Shown: piece by piece, positions 35,001 through 45,975 of the stretch
How the letters are laid out: each line of letters begins with the position of its first letter
How positions within the stretch are numbered: the first letter of the stretch is position 1
Assembly (NCBI GenBank): GCA_022264855.1
Contig: JABYQU010000005.1
Span: 806,001-870,000, forward strand
Length of the DNA stretch: 64,000 bases
Origin: Lenzites betulinus
Lineage: Eukaryota > Basidiomycota > Agaricomycetes > Polyporales > Polyporaceae
Reading direction: 5' to 3'
The notes under the pieces: generated by a model
What the model was told of the DNA's origin: nothing
Seen by the model: the letters and a program-made list of their open reading frames with translations, nothing else
The model's database searches: none
Position numbers and translations under genes: made by a program

Positions 35001-35193
35001 TCAGACCTCAGACCATGCCTACCATCTACTTACTGTGTATAGTCTATACTCTACTGTTCATATAGTGTTTCTAATCCGCGTACATCTGCATAGTTACTTA
35101 TCGTACAAATCAAGCCACTCTTAACCTTAGACGCTGATTTCACGTGCACGTCACATTGTGACCATAGTGGTCGTCTTTGAGCGGGGTCAATCT
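32036..35193 (+). mobile_element. Complete Tc1/mariner-like DNA transposon
   Basis: Ends agattgaccccgctcaaaga (32036-32055) and tctttgagcggggtcaatct (35174-35193) are perfect inverted repeats, followed inward by further partly matching sequence with cacgtgca and gtgac words. A TA dinucleotide flanks each end (32034-32035 and 35194-35195), the hallmark target duplication of Tc1/mariner elements. The element is 3158 bp and encodes one multi-exon DDE transposase with no stop or frameshift. Confidence 0.88.
32398..34959 (+). CDS. DDE transposase of the Tc1/mariner-like element
   Basis: Three exons (32398-32586, 32645-34752, 34812-34959) sum to 815 codons with no interruption. The chosen start MPRKGKRARAACGNLEHANK has a basic N-terminus. 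The middle has a helical DNA-binding-like region (SLRRWTRSFIADRHILP, then YALKKPVSLSTAQVWMHTLE). The catalytic domain has VYWFHDESVFYANDRRKTRW with the first Asp, then GEGASLMAADFVSADYGWLR. VLIFDNATTHLKR holds the second Asp, and FLPKFHCELNCIEQCWGYAK supplies the final acidic residue with the typical Asn-x-x-Glu. The first intron precedes the IDPSQQ segment and the last intron has a weak polypyrimidine tract. The element could be active. Its copy number here is unknown. Confidence 0.87.
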
Positions 35194-35375
35194 TACCGAG
35201 AACAAACAAGACTAGGAAGACGCTATGGCGTACAACGCGATCACGTGCCTTAAGAGCGCGTCGCGCTGCACGTTTTCGTAGTCCGAAGTCGAAGGGCGCA
35301 TTGCAGACCTATCAATGCTATGCTTATATACATGTCAAGAAATGTCATCTACCTTCATGAAGGCTTTAGTAATCG
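34960..35375. other. Right end of mariner-like element and spacer
   Basis: Holds the 3' untranslated part of the transposase, the right terminal repeat (to 35193) and about 180 bases before the next gene. No other gene is visible. Confidence 0.5.
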
Positions 35376-36984
35376 TCAAAAAGCCCACCCGAGCTTCGGT
35401 AATTTCGACGGCCCCGCCCCAATCTCCTCCTCATCCTCCTCCCTAGGGCGCTTCTCACCAAGAAACTCGTCGACCTTTGCCCAGTCGAGGGGACTCGTCG
35501 ACCTTTGCGTCTCTGAGCGCGCCCGCGCCCGCGCCTTGTCGCTCGCTTTTCCGCGCTTCCCGTAAGCCTTGCGGAGGATTCTGAAGAAGCGCTCGTTGAA
35601 GCCCACGCGCTGCAGCCCGAGGACGTGTACTGGGAGTGCATCTTCTGTGGATTTGTACATGGTGTCAAGAGCAAGCAGGTATGGCTTCGATTTGACGCGC
35701 TGCGATTTGGAGGATGGGTCGAAGGTCCGCCGGGCGAGTTCGCCCACTAAGTTCTGTTTCGCGGTCAGCGGTCACCACCCACGAGAAAGAAAGCGTGGAG
35801 ATACCTCGTCTGTGGGCTGAGGAATATCGTCCAGCTGCAACGCATCGGGTCCCGCATGGACGAGGAACGTCCCAGCGTACGTCAGGTGTTCCCCGTCGGT
35901 GTCGAACAGCTCCCGTCGCTGCCCGACGAGGGACGACCACTCTGTCGACTTCGACCAGCTGGCGTTGACCGTGTCGTCACCTGTCCCAGATTGTGGTGTG
36001 TATTGGTGCGCCGGACAGATGAGAAGCGCATTTTGGCAGGGGGCGGGGAGCCACTGAATAAGAGAGCCAAAGAATGCGAAGCCGCCGTCGCTGTGTGCGC
36101 ACGGTCATGACTGAGGTGGTTGTTGCGTAGGTAGGATTGAGTAACGCACCACGCAGCAATTGCAGCCTATGGCAGAGGCGGTGATGGCATGTCAGTACGA
36201 ACGAGATGAGGCTCAAGAAATAACAAGCCACCTTGGGGAGGATTTGCAACTTGGGCTTGTCGAAAACGACTCGAGATTCTCCGGACTGCATCTCCGCCGC
36301 TGTGGAGGCTGACAACTTCGACATGAAGACGTGGAAATCTTTGTACTGAGTCGTACAAGGCGTAAACAACAGAACACGGACAGGATGACGCGTCTCACCG
36401 CTTGAACAGAATGAGAGCAAGATGGAGTTTCTGTTGAGTTTAAAGCATGCTGCTACACCTTGGGTTAAAGCAGCGTCGTACAGGTGCCGACAAACACACT
36501 CACCATAGCGAGATCCTCCTTCAAAGTACGAATTGCCTTATCCACTGCGGCCTTTCGTTGCAGCTCTCCCAAGTCCGGCAAGCGTGTTAATTTGACCTTT
36601 TCGTAACGCTCCTGCCAGAGTGCCGCCTCACGCCGGTGAGCTTCGGCAGTGCAGTAGACCTCGGCTAGTTCGCTCTTTAAGGCATCTATCCTTTCTGTCA
36701 GCTCAGAGATTGTCTTCCAACTAAGTAAGCATGTAGCAGACTAGTATTCTGATGATGCACCTGTACTCACTCGCTGATTACTGCTATGAGTCTCTGCGTC
36801 ACGCGAAAACGTTGGTTCGTCGATTCGCTGCTTGAGCGATTCGTTCTCCTATGAGCTACATTACTCGTGGTCCTTTCGAAAGTCGAATGGGGAAGCCAAC
36901 CTTCCTCAATGCCTGCACTTGTGCGTTCAGAAACTTGACAAATTCCGCGGTGAGGACTGGATCAGTTCCGACCAAGTCAGCCAT
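35376..36984 (-). CDS. Unknown multi-exon protein with N-terminal coiled coil
   Basis: Unrecognised. The likely start is MADLVGTDPVLTAEFVKFLN (ATG 36982-36984), a helical segment. Further exons give ENESLKQRIDEPTFSRDAET and TISELTERIDALKSELAEVY, both coiled coil. Later exons read DFHVFMSKLSASTAAEMQSG and DGGFAFFGSLIQWLPAPCQN, then STEWSSLVGQRRELFDTDGE, HLTYAGTFLVHAGPDALQLD and PTDENLVGELARRTFDPSSK. The last exon ends with a basic/acidic tail (GEKRPREEDEEEIGAGPSKL). The mid-region with W..L and YAGTF repeats resembles domains seen in other Agaricomycete proteins of unknown function. One junction near 36390 (after LFK) is ambiguous in phase. The C-terminus is probably nuclear. Confidence 0.55.
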
Positions 36985-38240
36985 ACTCGAGATAGTTGGA
37001 GTGATCAAGGCGTCACGAGAAATGGCGTACGCTACCGCAGCACCGACGAAGCCGCCGGCTTGTGCCTATCTTTGTTTAAAGGTTATAGAGACTGGATTTC
37101 CCCACATGAATTCGGAGTTCGTACCGCGTTTACCCGGACCGGCGATGCACCCGAGCAAGTACTAGCTTAGGCTCGTAAACCAGCCTCTAATCCTTGCGGA
37201 AGATACTCGTTCCTTTAGAATAGGCCATACCGTTCTTCGAACTTGACGGGACCTTGCGCCGCGTACGTCTAAAGCAGTGGAGTTTATGGTCGGCGTATGT
37301 TCGCATACTAGTAGCGTCCGCGCTAGGCCATGACGGTTGTATATAACGAAAACTTACCAGAACGGGGCCTGCATGAGAGCGTACATTACCTTCTGATGTT
37401 GTTTCGAGCGTTGCCGGACGTTTGAAGAACATAGTGGATGTCTTAAGAGAAACGTACCGTCTGACGGCATCATAAGTAAGTACCGTACGCGTCCTACTAC
37501 AAGCGCCTATACTATGTACGTACGCTCTCCGTGACTCATGCAGGCCCCGTTCTGGTAACAGAGGCGACAGTGTGTCCATTTTTCTCATACTGCCAGTGCC
37601 TGCGCATATATATAACCTCATTCTATAGGACACGCAAACTGAGGAGCCTAGAAGCCATGAAAAGCGAGCGAAGAAAAATAACCACGATACGATGCAGATC
37701 AGCTTCTACATCCCCCCCTCCTTTCAGAAAATTCTTCTAACCCTCGTCGGGCATCCTCGCTGCCGGTGTAGACTTCGCACTTTCCATCTTGCCTCCAGAC
37801 CCTCCGCAATTTTCGTTATATACAACCGTCACGGCAACCCTAGCGCGGACGCTAGTACGCGAACATACGCCGACCATAAACTCCACTGCTTTAGACGTAC
37901 GCGGCGCAAGGTCCCGTCAAGTTCGAAGAACGGTATGGCCCGTCTTTGGGAGATCCCTTCGAGCTCACGAATTCGCACCCCGCCGCGGGATTGAGCCATT
38001 TTGTGCTCGTGCTTCAAGTTGCGCTTAGCTTTTGGGGAGCTATGAAGATACTACAAGGTGCTCGAGAGCATTCCCGACAACATCGCTTCGCGAGGAGATA
38101 GAAACGTTCTACCAGGTGGTGTTCTGCAGCCTGCAAGACAGCTCGTTTGAGCTCTTCGATATGCCAGTGCACATCAAGGTCTCAATCTTATGGTCTTCGG
38201 CTAGCCTATCTGACGCACGATCATCACTGAAAGCCCTCGT
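36985..38240. other. Intergenic DNA with nested inverted repeats
   Basis: About 1.25 kb. It holds the inverted-repeat structure at 37216-37949 described separately and the left target of the hAT-like element. No supported protein gene. Confidence 0.5.
37216..37949. repeat. Nested inverted repeat (fold-back or MITE-like)
   Basis: 37216-37352 and 37810-37949 are diverged reverse complements over about 135 bases, with near-exact blocks such as gccgaccataaactccactg and gttatatacaaccgtca. Inside, ttaccagaacggggcctgca (from 37356) and its reverse complement tgcaggccccgttctggtaa (to about 37558) form a second inverted pair. No open frame of interest. Probably a non-autonomous element or fold-back remnant. 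Confidence 0.7.
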
Positions 38241-38248
38241 ATACAACT
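38241..38248 (+). repeat. Target-site duplication, left copy (tatacaac)
   Basis: The 8-bp tatacaac is repeated exactly at 39522-39529. An 8-bp duplication is typical of hAT elements. Confidence 0.85.
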
Positions 38249-39521
38249 AGTGCTGCCGCAAGGTAAGGTAAAGGTGACCTTAAGGTGTCGGAGTTGATGA
38301 CCTTGACCCACCTTGACCCCATCAAGGTGAGTCAAGGTGCACCTTGATGCGACTCAAGGTCGCGCACGTGCGGAGCGATGCACAGAAAACGGTAATGGCG
38401 GGCGCTTTTCGCCCTAATATGGCAGTGAGGCGCCCATTGGGATTAGCACGCGCAGTAAACTCGGACTCGGGGAGGATCTAGAACATGACATGTAATGGAT
38501 AAAACACTCGTTGGCATGCACATTACACACGAATCTGGCCTTGCTGAGCACCTCATGTACCAAATACAACGGTGAAACGCCCCAAAATCAATATTAACGC
38601 AAGTTGTTCGGCCGCACTAGCGGTTCGGTTCACCTCCAGAGTTTCGCACATTGCAACATTGCATTAAACTGAGAAAAAAGAGCTCCTGTACAATCATAAA
38701 ATCTATCTATTTCTAGAATACACGTGTCGCCACCGCTAGGAGTTTTTTCATGACTCGCAGTGAAGTGTTGGAGACAACAGATGGCGCCGGATGCCGTAGG
38801 AGTGGTATCTGTCCAACGTTGGGTGACTCTGCGACAGATACGTTCTCGACTCGCTGGCGGCCGGTGTGGTCAAGATGGGTGTCGAGGTATCAGTGTTTTT
38901 CCCCCCGGGCTCTCAACGTAAACGCCAACAAACGAGCAACAGCTACAAGAGTTGCTGAGGAGCCCAGACTCCAAGGGATGTCCTTGAAGGGTGCCGCGGC
39001 TACTTTGCGCACGCGGCACAGAACACCCGAGCCCCTCGCACCTCTGACGTCCTTTCGCCACAGCCTGTCGCAAACGGTGAGTGTAATATTCGATTAATAG
39101 CTCGGGAGGTGTCCCAGCGCGGTTGGTGCAATTCCCTGCCGTGTACCTGGATGTGGGAGGGCTTGTAGAGTTAAACCCTCTTCAAAAATGGGTTTTGGCA
39201 GACGACAGGGAAATCCAGAGTGTTATTGAAGCCGGACAGTAGCAAGTACAGAACAGAAACGCGTCCAGATGAAGGTGCGGCAAACGACGCGAGAGCGATA
39301 CCGCGTTCGCGTTGAGCAACGTGACCCTGCGCCACGCGAGTCTCACGAGAATCCCACGCGAGCGACTCGTGGCGCACGTCGACACTCGGGAGAAAGCCTC
39401 ACCTTGAGTTACCTTGAGGTGAAATAATCGACCTTAAGGTGGTATCAAGGTGGCCGGCATCTCGGCAGATCAAGGCAAGGTGCACCTTGCATCAAGGTAC
39501 CTTTACCTTGCGGCAGCACTA
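38249..39521. mobile_element. Non-autonomous hAT-like DNA element (1273 bp)
   Basis: The left end tagtgctgccgcaaggtaa (38249 onward) and right end ttaccttgcggcagcacta (to 39521) are perfect inverted repeats. Each end continues with clusters of caaggt/accttg words. The element is flanked by an exact 8-bp target duplication. TIR start tagtgctg and 8-bp duplication together fit hAT. Internal open frames (for example 38750-39097) show no transposase domain, so it is a deletion derivative or MITE. Confidence 0.87.
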
Positions 39522-39529
39522 TATACAAC
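39522..39529 (+). repeat. Target-site duplication, right copy (tatacaac)
   Basis: Exact copy of 38241-38248. Confidence 0.85.
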
Positions 39530-39958
39530 CCCGGCCGCAACCTGTGGGCGACAAGATTTGCTGTCGGAGTAAACTACAATGCACGACGTCCGCATGCTCG
39601 GAGACGTGCTGCTAAATGGAGGATACTGTCTTATGAACACGCCATTGGAGCCACATGCTAGCAGAGACGAAAGCATCAGCCGGAGCCGATGCGGAGTTTG
39701 CTGTAACAGACTGTGACGCCATGAGGCTTGTACGCGCGGTGGGGCGTGGTTCGCAGGTATGCATTGTGGCAAGAATGACTTATTGTTCACGTCAACAACA
39801 ATGGGGTGCCGATCCTGATGGTACCAGGTACGTCTTTGCAATCCAAAAGCGGCAAGTGACCGTAGTTCGAGTCATTGTCTTTAACCACGCCACGCCCACT
39901 CATGCCCATCGGGATCTCGTGTGACTCGTAATTTCATCGTCTCACCTTCTTAACATCG
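39530..39958. other. Spacer before the 2OG-Fe(II) oxygenase
   Basis: About 430 bases with the upstream region of the 40011 gene. No supported gene. Confidence 0.4.
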
Positions 39959-39968
39959 GATATATAAA
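39959..39968 (+). promoter_or_regulatory. TATA box for the 40011 oxygenase gene
   Basis: atatataaag lies about 45 bases before the ATG at 40011 and about 25 bases before an earlier in-frame ATG at 39987. The spacing favours 40011, which also has the better context (accaccatg). Confidence 0.65.
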
Positions 39969-40010
39969 GGGTGTCTTTCGTTCTTCGTGAACTCGAACAC
40001 GACCACCACC

Positions 40011-41785
40011 ATGACACACCAAACGGACCAGGCTGTACCGCGTGCCCACCCGCCTCCCTCTTCTCAGGCTGCTCCGCCCTCAAACTCGAATGCGCGAAAG
40101 CGTCAACGTGTCGAAGACAACGCAACCACTGATGCGGCCCCAGAGGTGAGCCTCATTCTCGATGCTCTTCGCATTCTGACTCATTCCCTGGGACCTCCAC
40201 TAGCATGATCGGCCCGACCACCGACAGGATGACATGGCGGATACGAGCGTTGCAGCGCAAACGCATAATGTCATCCCCGCTGCTATGAGGATCATGCGAG
40301 CTCTACAAAAGGCGGGTAACCTCAGTCCCATTGGCGACTGCCCATCAGTGCATTCCGCACGCACTGCCGATATGTGGAGCTATGACCATTACGATAGTCA
40401 CGATGGCATTGCTGCTAGCTCTGAATATGCGAAGGTGAAGAAAACAGAAGATGAGATAGCCACGGCCGAACGCAACAAGGTGTGTCTGGCCGCTCGTTGC
40501 CACTCTAGGCTGCCGCTTTCTGACCTGTCTCTTCGGCACCCCTGTTTGGCAGAAACGCTTCGAGCAGCTGGCAGCGCTCGTGAAGGCGGACAGACGGGAC
40601 AGTGCATCCGGGTACCTAGAGCCCTTTCGTCTGCGCATCACCCGACCAGGCTGCGAGTTCGATGGCTATATTGGGCCTAATCGTACTACCAGTTTCAAGT
40701 ATCCCCGTTGGGAAGAAACGCACGAGGACAAGACGCTGCGCGAGGAGCTCAATCAACGACTCCGCCAGTGGCATGACAGTGCGCAGACGTCAGGCTATGG
40801 AGATGTGCGCGAGCAGGTCACCAAGATCGATGAAAGCGTCCGCACCGCACGCGAGATCGGCACCTCCGAATTTGTGGTGGAGGCTGAACTGCTCCGGCGG
40901 ATCGAGCGCATCTGGACAGAACACTTCGTCCCGAGCTCTGGCGTGCGCGCCGAGGCATACAAGATTCACCTCTATGGACCGGGCGGCCACTTCAAGATGC
41001 ACCGCGACACCCCTCAGCACGACCTAGCTGGCACGTTCCTTATAGGCCTGGGCGATACAGCCTCGTCGGGTGGCCTCGTGGTCGATGGCAAGGCAATGGA
41101 GGCCCGGCCGGGATCGTGGTGCGCCTTCTACCCGGACGTGCCCCACTACGTGAAGGAATTAGCGGAAAATGGCTACCGCGCAAGCATCGCCTTCAAGATC
41201 TTCCGTGTTCCAACCCCCCTGGGGTTTAAACCCCGTGAGTCAGACAAGACACAGGAAGTACGTCTCCGAATCGCAGCGGTCGTGGCTGAGGTGGAGGCAC
41301 CGTTTGGCCTCCTTCTCGAACACAAGTACTCCCTGGGAACGAACGAGTTCAGCGGCTTCGACGCTATTATAGTGGACGCAATTCGGTCGCGGTTCCCAGC
41401 CCCCGGGTTCGAAGTACGTCACATTCCCGTCGTGGTGGAAGAGTCCGCCACATGGGGAGACGAGGACGAGGACGAAACGTTCTCCATGGCGTGCGACACG
41501 ACGGTTTATCCCTTCACCAACGGCCACATCGATTTCCTCAACGGCGACGTGCCAGAGAAAGACATACTCGACGGGTGTGAATGGTTGGAGGGCGTCAAGA
41601 ATGTCCCGTTCTACTCCGCCGACCTCTCGGATCGGACGATGTTCCCCTACAAGCAGGAGGAAGTTGAGACGGTCAATCACACGGGGAACGAGGCGCAAGC
41701 GTGGCGGGCAGATAGTGTATACCTGTCGTACGCGTTGATGGTGTTGCCCAATGTCGACAAGGATACGGTGAAGGTGGTAGGATAG
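40011..41785 (+). CDS. 2-oxoglutarate/Fe(II) oxygenase, prolyl-4-hydroxylase-like
   Basis: Three exons. Exon 1 (MTHQTDQAVPRAHPPPSSQA, with a basic NARKRQRVED cluster) is spliced at GTGAGC (about 40147). Exon 2 starts DDMADTSVAAQTHNVIPAAM and ends ATAERNK. Exon 3 continues KRFEQLAALVKADRRDSASG and carries the oxygenase core. The core has YKIHLYGPGGHFKMHRDTPQ, in which HRD supplies the iron-binding His and Asp. FYPDVPHYVKE supplies the distal His and GYRASIAFKIF the 2OG-binding Arg. A long C-terminal region follows to the stop at 41783-41785. Such proteins hydroxylate protein or small-molecule substrates; the target is unknown. This enzyme is unrelated in detail to the TET/JBP enzyme of the KDZ element and appears to be a host gene. 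Confidence 0.8.
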
Positions 41786-42900
41786 GAACGCCAGTCTTCG
41801 TCGGATGTTAGTACTTAGTCGTACTAGCTCCTAGTCATCAATGACTTATACAATTGAGCGATCATATTTTATAGCTGAGACTCTTGTTTAGCGGGCGATG
41901 CCTCTTTCTACAGCCGCCAACATTCACAGGCAACATGTGTCGTTGAATCTCATGATGCCATTTTAGAAGAGCTACCACACAACCTCAAGCATACACGGAC
42001 GCCCTATGCCAAAACTGCAGAGGAAGACTTCCTCGATTTCGGTAAGAGAAGCTGTTCGCCACGTACTAGGCCAGCGCCTGGTGCCACTTCAGCACCTGCT
42101 CGTACACCCCACCTGACACCGTCTAGTCCATAAAGTTGCCCCAGGGCAGTGTGGGCGCGACGGCCATGATGCTGAACTCCCAGTACTCGGGCAGCCACGC
42201 CCCGCCCTCCCAGTCAATGATCCCACAGACATGCCCGTCCAGGCCAATCATGATGTTGTGCATTTTCAGGTACCTGTGCGTGAACACGAGCGCGTGCGGA
42301 GCCAGCGCGATTAAGCACCTCTCCACCGTCTCTGCCCGTGCGCGGTGATCTTCAAGCGCAGCGTCCATGTTTTCCGACTTGACGCCGCCGGTGATAAGCT
42401 CCAGCCTGACGAACGTGACGAACGTGCGCAGGCGGGTGTTGAACGCATCCTCGTCCGCAAAAAGTGCCAGCGGCGAGCCGGGGATCATGGGGCCGTGGAT
42501 CCCCCTGCCAGCCACACCGCACACGACCGCACCGTGCGGGTGGGCGAAGCTGCGCATACGGGCGATTATTCGTGTGAAGTCCGCGGCGACAACGTCCAGA
42601 TCCACTTGGCTGGTGTCGAACTAGTACTGGGGGAAACCCGGGGCGCGGTTCATGAGGAGAGAAGGGCACGCAGAGGGTACGCCCAGCGAGCCGAAGGGGA
42701 CAAAATGCGGGGCGGGCACACCCATGGCGCGGGCGAGATTCATGGCGAGGCCTTCTTGTTCGTGAACACGGCCGTGGCGCTTGAGGATCAGGCCGAGAGG
42801 AAGCGGGAATATCATACCCGGCGGTGACGCGATCTTGAGGCGCTTCAAGTACCATTCCGAGAACGGCGAGAGAATATATTCGTGGATGTAGGAGCATATT
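41786..42900 (-). pseudogene. APH/choline-kinase-family phosphotransferase pseudogene
   Basis: The minus strand (about 42900-42000) reads in one frame as an APH-family protein: YIHEYILSPFSEWYLKRLKI, then LPLGLILKRHGRVHEQEGLA and PSLLMNRAPGFPQY. After a stop it continues with VDLDVVAADFTRIIARMRSF and VFTHRYLKMHNIMIGLDGHV, then CGIIDWEGGAWLPEYWEFSI and, after another stop, VYEQVLKWHQALA. The frame is broken only by three TAG codons (42621-42623, 42123-42125, 42066-42068). The catalytic loop has THRYLKMHN where the family has HGD, so the catalytic Asp is a Tyr. No starting ATG was found in this frame. It is convergent with the preceding oxygenase gene. Confidence 0.75.
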
Positions 42901-43367
42901 CTCTTAGTAAACGCGGACGATGGAGAACCTATTCAGGAGCAGGGTAAAGGGCGGGGAGGCAAGTTATCCGAAGGGAAACGTGCTTCGAGAGGCTGAACAG
43001 GGATCATGCATATGACTGCAGGTATGTTGATCGTGTGGTGTGCGCGGGGGCCTATAAAAGATAAAGCGGAAAAAGCAACTTAGCAAGAGCAGGAGATGAC
43101 CATCACACTCCCACCTAGACTCTTAAGCCGACCCCTAGTTCAGCGTGCGGAAGACAGTCGTTGGATGAGTAGTAGCTTGAAGTAGTCACCGTGTACCGTT
43201 ACCGTAGACTGGAGGCGCTTGCATAGTTCGGCTATTCGGCGAATATGTTCCGATCACGTGGTTCTTTAACATACCCCGCATCTCTCCCCGCGTCCGAATC
43301 CCCCTTTCGTCTCTTTCCGTCTGCTCCTCACGAGCCACGCGTACAGTCTACACAACTACACTCAAGA
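42901..43367. other. Promoter region of glutaryl-CoA dehydrogenase
   Basis: About 470 bases. An E-box CACGTG lies at about 43255-43260. An in-frame upstream ATG at 43245 would add 41 residues, but the downstream ATG at 43368 starts directly with the targeting peptide. Confidence 0.4.
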
Positions 43368-45366
43368 ATGCTTACTGCAAGCGTTGCGCGCTCGTATGGT
43401 CTCAAGCGGGTCGTTCAAGCTGCGATATCGCAGCCGGGAGGTAGGAGGCTAGCATCAGGTCAGTGGTCCAGTGCACTGTCACACGAGAGCAAGCCTTGAC
43501 TGGTCTCTTGGGCCCTAAGGTTATGCAAAGTTCAACTGGGAGGTTTGTGCGCGTCTCTTAACGACACTGCCCCCCCTCACATCTCCGTCCAGGACCCGCT
43601 GAACGCAGAGGGTCTCCTCACGGACGAAGAGGTCGCTATACGGTATGTGACTACCAGCTTGTAGTTATGCTGAATGAGTAGCTAGCTCATGGCTCGCAGA
43701 GATACCGCAAGGGCATTCTGTCAGGCAAGATAACAGCCTGCATGAATCTCGGTCTCGCTAAAACAGTGTGCTAGTAGGAGAACCTGTTGCCTCGTGTTCT
43801 CGAAGCCCAGCGGACCGAAGGTACGCTTTAGGTACAGTCTCCAGCCCATGCCACTGAACATCATCCCTCAGAGTTCAACCACGACATCCTCCCCGCTATG
43901 GGCGAACTTGGCCTCCTTGGACCGACTATCCAGGGCTATGACTGTGCTGGGGTGAGTAGTGTGGCTTATGGGCTCATCGCGCGTGAGGTAGAACGGTTAG
44001 TGTTCTTCTCATCGCATACGACATTCATTGCACCGTCGTGACTGGTTACATTTTATGTTTACTAACGTTGAAATTCATCAGTGTCGACTCCGGATATCGT
44101 TCAACCATGTCAGTTCAGTCATCCCTCGTGATGCATCCCATCTACGCATATGGGACGCAGGAGCAGAAGGACAAATACTTACCATTGCTCGGTGCGTTCT
44201 ATACATGCTTAAATAGTCCATGTACTCAACCCGCTATAGCTAAGGGGAAGCTTATTGGATGCTTCGTACGTCACGTCCAGCCGGTTCGCTCGATACTCGG
44301 TCGTCTAACAGCTTGTAGGGACTCACCGAACCGAACCACGGCTCCGATCCAGCAGGCATGGAGACAACGGCAACAGAAGTCGATGGCGGGTTTGTGATAA
44401 ATGGTGCCAAGACGTGGATCTCTAATGCTCCGGTAGCGTACGTTCATCAAGTGTGTTTCCAGAGTGACCTTTTTGACCAGCCACGATAGCGACGTGTTCA
44501 TCATCTGGGCACGCTGCAAATGGGATAACAAAGTCCGCGGCTTCATCCTCGAGAAGGTACAGCTTTTTCATCGGCTCACCTCCACTGCGCTCATAAACAA
44601 AACTTCGATGAACAGGGCATGCAAGGTCTGAGCGCACCAGCGATCAAGCACAAGCTCGCGCTCCGATGTTCGCTCACCGGGTCGATCTTCCTGGACAACG
44701 TGCGCGTCTTGCATGACGCGCTCCTTCCGCACGGGCAGGGCCTCGGCGCGCCCTTCGGATGTCTGAACAACGCGCGATTTGGGATCGCGTGGGGTACGAT
44801 GGGCGCTCTTGAGGACTGCGTGGAGCGCACACGGGCGTATGCGCTTGAGAGACAACAGTTCGGCCGCCCGCTTGCGTCGTTCCAGCTGGTGCAGAAAAAG
44901 TTGGTTGATGCGCAGACAGAGGTTGCGCTTGGATTGCTCGCGAGTTTGCAGGTACGTTTTACACCCTGAGCATCCCGTTGGCCGTCGCTGAATGCCATAC
45001 TGCCTAGGTTGGGAGACTGAAGGACGAGGGCAAGGTGGCGCCGGAGATGATCAGTCTTATCAAACGTAACAACTGCGGGAAGGCCCTTGAGCATGCCCGC
45101 AGGGTCCTAGATATCCTTGGTGGCAACGCGTGCTCCGATGAGTATGTATCTTCTGGGATGTCGGGAACAAGGCAGCTTACAGAGCGATACAGGTACCACG
45201 TCGGCCGCCATGTAGCGAACCTGCAGGTCGTGAATACGTACGAAGGTACCTATGTAAGTGGAAATCAGTCTGAAACGCTTCCGGGGCTAATGTGAGTGCG
45301 CAACAGGACATCCATACACTCATCCTTGGGAAGAGTATCACGGGCATCCAGGCATTCGCTAACTAG
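43368..45366 (+). CDS. Glutaryl-CoA dehydrogenase, mitochondrial
   Basis: About ten exons. The start [20 protein letters not shown] is a mitochondrial presequence. After an intron the mature part begins [20 protein letters not shown]. It continues [80 protein letters not shown] and [20 protein letters not shown]. The C-terminal domain has [20 protein letters not shown] and [30 protein letters not shown] carries the catalytic Glu, and the length matches the family. The enzyme oxidises and decarboxylates glutaryl-CoA to crotonyl-CoA in lysine and tryptophan breakdown, using FAD in the mitochondrial matrix. One intron (after AFCQ, about 43731) starts GCAAGA and is a GC-AG intron. No stop or missing key residue was found. 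Confidence 0.9.
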
Positions 45367-45975
45367 GACACATCACCATAATGCGATGTAATGTACAGCG
45401 GATTTATACTGACACGGGAAGAAATCTACTTTGGACTGACTCGATCTACGCCGTGCGGCCTGGACACGCCGTTACGAAGTAGGCGCGTCCGATCCGTCTC
45501 GCGCTAGTTCGCGCTGGCGCACATGGTGAGTCACGCTATGCGCGTATTGCATCACGGCCACATCATGTTACCGTTGCACCAAGGCCTTCTTACGCCCGCA
45601 GCCTTGGCACCATGGGATGAGCCCATATACTTCGAATGGATCTCGCACTCTCGGCTGCTCTATGTGGCGAGCAGCGCCCACAGTGTGTTGCGTATCCGCC
45701 GCAACCCCTAGTTTTCCCGAAGGCCACCGCCTCAGCCGTGCGACCTGTTCCTAGGCTCGCCCCTTGGGCGGATAGTGTCGCCCATTCCTGGTAACATCGA
45801 AGTCTTCTGTGGAGTCCACGGGTGCTAAGGGATGTGCTTCCTAGTCCAGTTACAGCAACATCGGGCGCGTAGTGCGCAAACATCGGACATTGGAGCCAGT
45901 CATACGAAGCACCTGTAATCATGGAACTCAGGGTGACATCAGGTGACGGTCTGCAGCGGTATATCATCTCCACTC
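45367..45975. other. Intergenic DNA, no supported gene
   Basis: About 600 bases between glutaryl-CoA dehydrogenase and the HMG-box gene. Open frames overlap and show nothing recognisable. Confidence 0.4.
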
